Below the pieces are notes generated by a model that had not been told where the DNA came from, did no database searches, and saw only the letters and a list, made by a program, of their open reading frames with translations. 64,000 bases of DNA from Phoronis australis. Its lineage: Eukaryota > Phoronida > Phoronidae. Shown piece by piece: positions 60,116-64,000 of this stretch. The stretch lies in NCBI GenBank assembly GCA_002633005.1, contig NMRA01000474.1, forward strand, positions 62,001 through 126,000. The letters are read 5' to 3'. Made by a program: the position numbers and the translations under genes. Each line of letters begins with the position of its first letter. The stretch's first letter is position 1.

Positions 60116-61525
60116 AAAAAGTTATGCTCTTAGTATCATTAGACGTGGGCAGGGTGGAGGGGAATTTGGTACAGCCATGCACTCAGCTCAATCAAGTCGG
60201 AGGTTTGTCCCTCTGTTACAGATCTACACGTCAAGTGACAAGTTAAACATTGTTCGATTGATTCGGATGTTAGGCTTTTGGATTATGGTAAAACGAAATA
60301 TGAACTAATCACTAAGCTGCTTCAGTGTAACCTTATTCAAGTGATAAGCATATTTTGCAATTCCAACTTTCAAACCGTGTGAAACACTGGCTTCCAAGTT
60401 TTATTTCCTACTCACCGACTGTAAACACAGCCAACTCACCACCACATTGGATTTCACTAAAATGCGAAGTATACTCTCCGCTTGTTGTCATTTACCTTTT
60501 TGTTGCTGTTGTCGTTGTCATTATTAATCATTGTTTTTGATTTTTTTGAAAAACAAAATTTTGTGTTTAGTCATGGATGTTTTGTAATATTCTATGCACG
60601 GCGTTGGTCTTTTATAAAAAATATGAAATTGGAACTGTTGCCATCTATTGTGAAACTCTAAAACTAAATGCTAGCACCTGACACTAGTACTGAAAAACTT
60701 AAAGCCTTCGAAAATGAAAGCTGTGCCGCCGGGGTGGTCAGGCGGCGGGTTGAACGCGCAAGTCGCTGGGACCCGCGCCACTGTGCAAAATAATCTATCG
60801 GAAATCTGAATAAAGAGCTATTTTGATTAGAAAAAAGCGTTGTGCGTTGTCGAGCAAGTGCTCATTTTTGAGCAGGCACAGATGCACGGCAAGTAACGGG
60901 CACCGACGGGCAGACGGTCCGACAAAAACTTGATTTGACTTTAGTTGGCCCCCTGACGGCTCGCCGAAAGCCGATCCGGCTATTTCAGAAATAGCAAATC
61001 GGATTCATTCTTATACATTGTTTAAACTGTTCCGACTTGTTAGAAGGGGCTATCAAATACAACTTTTGGCCTTTGCACCGACGCGGAAACGCCGAATCAC
61101 TGGCACCTACTGAAAAGGCGTCACTGTCATTTGTGAGATTTCCGAGTCGTCGGTATTGAATATAATCAAATGAAATTTTAACATGTTATTGGAATTAACC
61201 GTGTTTTTTTTTTGGCATTCTATCAATATAATTTCATTTTGGCTTGACCTACAATCCGCCGTTAGCTCAGTAAACAACGAATCGGACCAACAAGAAGCCA
61301 GTCAGTACTTGAAGGGCTCAGTCGCATAATATCTGCGGGTTAACACTTGCTGTGTGTTATGAGACTCAATGAGAGTTCTGGCATGTATAACTCATAGGTT
61401 AGAATATTTACCTCTCTAACTATAACAGGCTAAACGACGACTCAAGAACTTAAAACGCTAGCGTTTATTGGGTAGGATAACCCTACGGAAATGAGTGAGA
61501 CGGCCGCCGGGTGTTTATAACGTAC

Positions 61526-61620
61526 CTTCATGTCTGCTTTCGGAAGGAACCCATTTTACAAAATTGCAGAGTAGCGCCCTATGAGATTTTAACTTGTTGG
61601 CTTTCTGATAATGTACGAGT
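61526..61620 (-). other. Candidate 5' non-coding exon and promoter of GOLGA1
   Basis: On the minus strand AGACATGAAG|GTACGTTATA is a strong donor at 61525/61526, next to a CG-containing patch (GGCGGCCGTC) unlike the AT-rich surroundings. Spliced to the acceptor before the GOLGA1 start exon, the MK reading frame would stop at once (TAA), so this would be leader only. No transcript evidence. Confidence 0.25.
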
Positions 61621-64000
61621 TGAGAAGAAAATTGTCTTGTTCCGTGTAAGTTAACTGTGAACGTTGTTTATTAGGTTGTATTTTTGTGTTTTTATTTTTT
61701 CACGAGATATGCGTTTTTGGTAATTGTTTGTCTTTGAACAGAGGCATAAAAAACGTTGTTGCTCGACTCATCTTTGTGTTGCTCCGAGCATTTTCGAGAG
61801 AACCCGTATCTCAGAGTTTGGAAATAGGTCTTAATTGACTTTTTAGAGTATTTTGAGCAAAAACGGCTGCTCTCTTGATTTTTAAAGCTTCGATCCAACC
61901 CACCCACCCCCCGCCCCGCCCTCCCCACGGTCAACCCCAGCTCTTACTCAGTTTAGTCTGTAAGTTTTACCGAGATTTCAGAGTGCTTGTTATTGTTATT
62001 GTAATGTGTTCAAAACGCATTGGGCATGAGCTGGTGGCGCTTTTTATTGCCCGTCTTACCAGAGATTACCTATTATACGTTATTTACCTGTATTCATTTT
62101 ATTGTAATTGTACTAGTCATAATAAATGACCTTATATCGCCTACCTCGGTCTCCTTTTCATATCTGGTTACGAGCTTGCGACGCACGTATCATTTATCTA
62201 TTATCCGGGACATATGTCGATCATAAATCCAAGTTACGTTGCCCTCATCTGTCGCCTGACACCTGCGGGGCGGCATTTAAGAATCGTTACGCATGTTTCA
62301 ACAGGGTAATTTGAAAAAAAAGACCGAGACTGTGTACCAGGGACCTCAAAACCCTATACTTTTTAAATGTAACTCTTCGAAACACACTTTGCGATTAAAA
62401 AAATAAAAAATATGTTTAGTTCAAAATCTTAATAACTCTAAACACCGTGGACAAGGGCCTACTGCTCGATGAGCCGGTAGCATGCAGTGGATTTTGAAAT
62501 TTTGTTGAAACGTTCCCAAGTTTGTAGATCTAAGCCATTTCACATTTTCATCAGATTAACTTCAATTAATGGGGTGCTGCGGCGCCCATCCAAGTGTATT
62601 ATCTCCAGTCAAGTGCCATTTAGTGACCAGTGGCGCGCAGTGAAACACATGGTCTTTTGTAATATCTCGAATGTATGAGCTATCTTAATTTTTTGATCAT
62701 TTTTGAGTTTCTGGAGAATCATTCGCAGAAGGCAATTTTTCTGTTCAGGGCCTTTAGTAATTCAACAGTAGGGCTCTCCATTTACAACAGCCTGGTGTGA
62801 TATTGATTGAGGCATCTTTTTGAAGCCCTGTGGCCCTGAATACTTTTCTCATGATACAACAGTGGAAATAGTCACTGCCAGTAGTTTTCTAAATACAGTT
62901 TTGATGTTGAAGGTCATGCAAGAAACAAACAACACATATCACAATTATCTAAAACTATCACTGTTCACAGTTTAGCAGGTTGGTTGCAAAGCTCAAAATT
63001 GAGAAATAGCAAAGTTATATAAAAAGTTTTAACAGAACATATTCTCTTGAAACTTTGCTTATCACAATGGGCAAGACAATTAGGTAATTTCTGGTCATTA
63101 AATAAGCACCACTCTCGTTGGTCAATATATGTGGCTAATCAAGACAACTGTCAGTGTCAACAAGTTTGTTTATTCAAGATTGTACGAAGGTGACATCTAT
63201 TGGTAGCCTCATAATTTTCAGGTTATAACTAAAAACAGTGGCTTACAACTGAAGAACAGAGCCAATTATTCACAAAATAATAAGTTCAAATTGACCAAGA
63301 CCGCACACAAGAATTGTATGGCAATTTCACAGTGGAAATTTACTACATATCACCTTATAACAAGCTCGGCTGAAATGCATCACTTCCACTCCTGGGCAGT
63401 AATGTCACTGAATTTACATACACTCATGAAATAAATTAATGACAAAAATCCCCAAATTACAGCTTAATTGGCAGCCCCTCAGTGGATACAGTTTTGAAAT
63501 GCACCCCATCAATTTTCTTAGAAACACCCTCATAATCTATCTAGAAACTTTTCAGGACTGTATTCATCCAAAAAAAAAACTTTTGTGGGAACATTTTGGC
63601 ACAGACCACAGTTGTGATGTCATGATGGCATAACTACACAACTTTCTCACTACAGCTGCTATGGTCACAACTTTTGATATCCACCATTTACCCTTACCAT
63701 ATTGGTCTCAAATTGTTCCTTAGGTAAAATGAAACATAAACACTGACTATTGTTTGAAACAAAGCTCTACAACTTTATTGCCAGGGGGTTTCCCTTTATT
63801 TGCCAAGCCTGATCACCAACAATAACAAAGTGTCAGTCAGACCAAGAACCACTCCTCATCTGAATAACAAACAAGCTTTAATTCAAAAGACTAACTTTGT
63901 ATCAGTTAGTGGTCTAAATCAAAATTACGTTTCTTTGACAGAATATTGGTTCATTACCGCTTTAAAAATGACCAGTGTGTGAACCATGTTACCCAAAACT
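61621..64000. other. Region without recognisable gene
   Basis: Short frames only, none with a family resemblance. It includes a C-rich tract near 61900-61935 (CACCCCCCGCCCCGCCCTCC). No tRNA, and no exon of SCAI, the gene next to GOLGA1 in human, was recognised. Confidence 0.4.

Larger units (their letters stand above)
54910..61525 (-). other. Upstream or 5' intron region of GOLGA1 without coding sequence
   Basis: The ATG exon is preceded by CCCTACAG|TAATCATG, a good acceptor, so a non-coding first exon further upstream is likely. No open frame here shows a recognisable domain. The region contains a 20-bp tandem repeat (55388-55508), a SINE (58366-58603) and a cluster of palindromic elements (59765-60120). 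Confidence 0.45.

Noticed and set aside
60717-60790. GC-rich patch GCCGGGGTGGTCAGGCGG resembling an A box
   Set aside because: The expected GGTTCGA-type B box is absent; possibly a decayed tRNA-like repeat but not supportable.
1-64000. CRISPR arrays, bacterial operons, prophage or a multi-gene defence system
   Set aside because: Spliced animal genes throughout. The only regular arrays are minisatellites without unique spacers.

Overview
The window is nuclear DNA of an invertebrate animal. It has AT-rich, intron-dense genes with GT..AG introns, and non-coding DNA full of short palindromic elements, a tRNA-derived SINE and minisatellites. The genes are animal-specific (a CDK5RAP2/centrosomin-type protein, a tetraspanin, golgin-97, ARPC5). 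I cannot name the species or phylum. Single 'n' characters at 4400, 5754, 9456 and 14533 and a 179-base gap (30088-30266) show it is a draft assembly. Two pairs of near-identical adjacent blocks joined by single Ns look like unmerged alleles, not biology.

Layout, left to right. (1) 1-11282, plus: the last nine coding exons of a centrosomal CDK5RAP2/myomegalin/centrosomin-family gene ending in a CM2-like motif, with a probable poly(A) signal at 13004. (2) 14009-17693, minus: a complete five-exon tetraspanin of 257 aa, tail-to-tail with gene 1. (3) 17694-22433: no gene seen, repeat remnants only. (4) 22434-23249, minus: an intronless coding region for a 271-aa FKBP/TPR co-chaperone-like protein (FKBPL-like). 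(5) 23250-26817: no intact gene; a decayed Ty3/gypsy pol fragment and a tRNA-derived repeat. (6) 26841-30066, minus: ribosomal protein RPL35, lacking only its first exon. (7) 31989-36410, plus: complete ARPC5 (149 aa). (8) 40297-54909, minus: complete golgin-97 (GOLGA1), 20 coding exons, 901 aa. (9) 54910-64000: its upstream or 5' intron region with repeats and no recognisable gene.

Every exon model was built by hand from splice sites. Reading phase is continuous across all modelled junctions, which is the main support for them.

The most striking observation is gene order. RPL35(-) ARPC5(+) GOLGA1(-) is the same order and orientation as human RPL35, ARPC5L and GOLGA1 at 9q33.3, with CDK5RAP2 at neighbouring 9q33.2. 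This looks like a fragment of an ancient animal linkage block. The second is a dispersed family of short palindromes built around the core GAGAACCAGTT, about ten copies in 64 kb. I saw no evidence of a novel multi-gene system; the window is mostly housekeeping and cytoskeletal/trafficking genes in a repeat-rich background.
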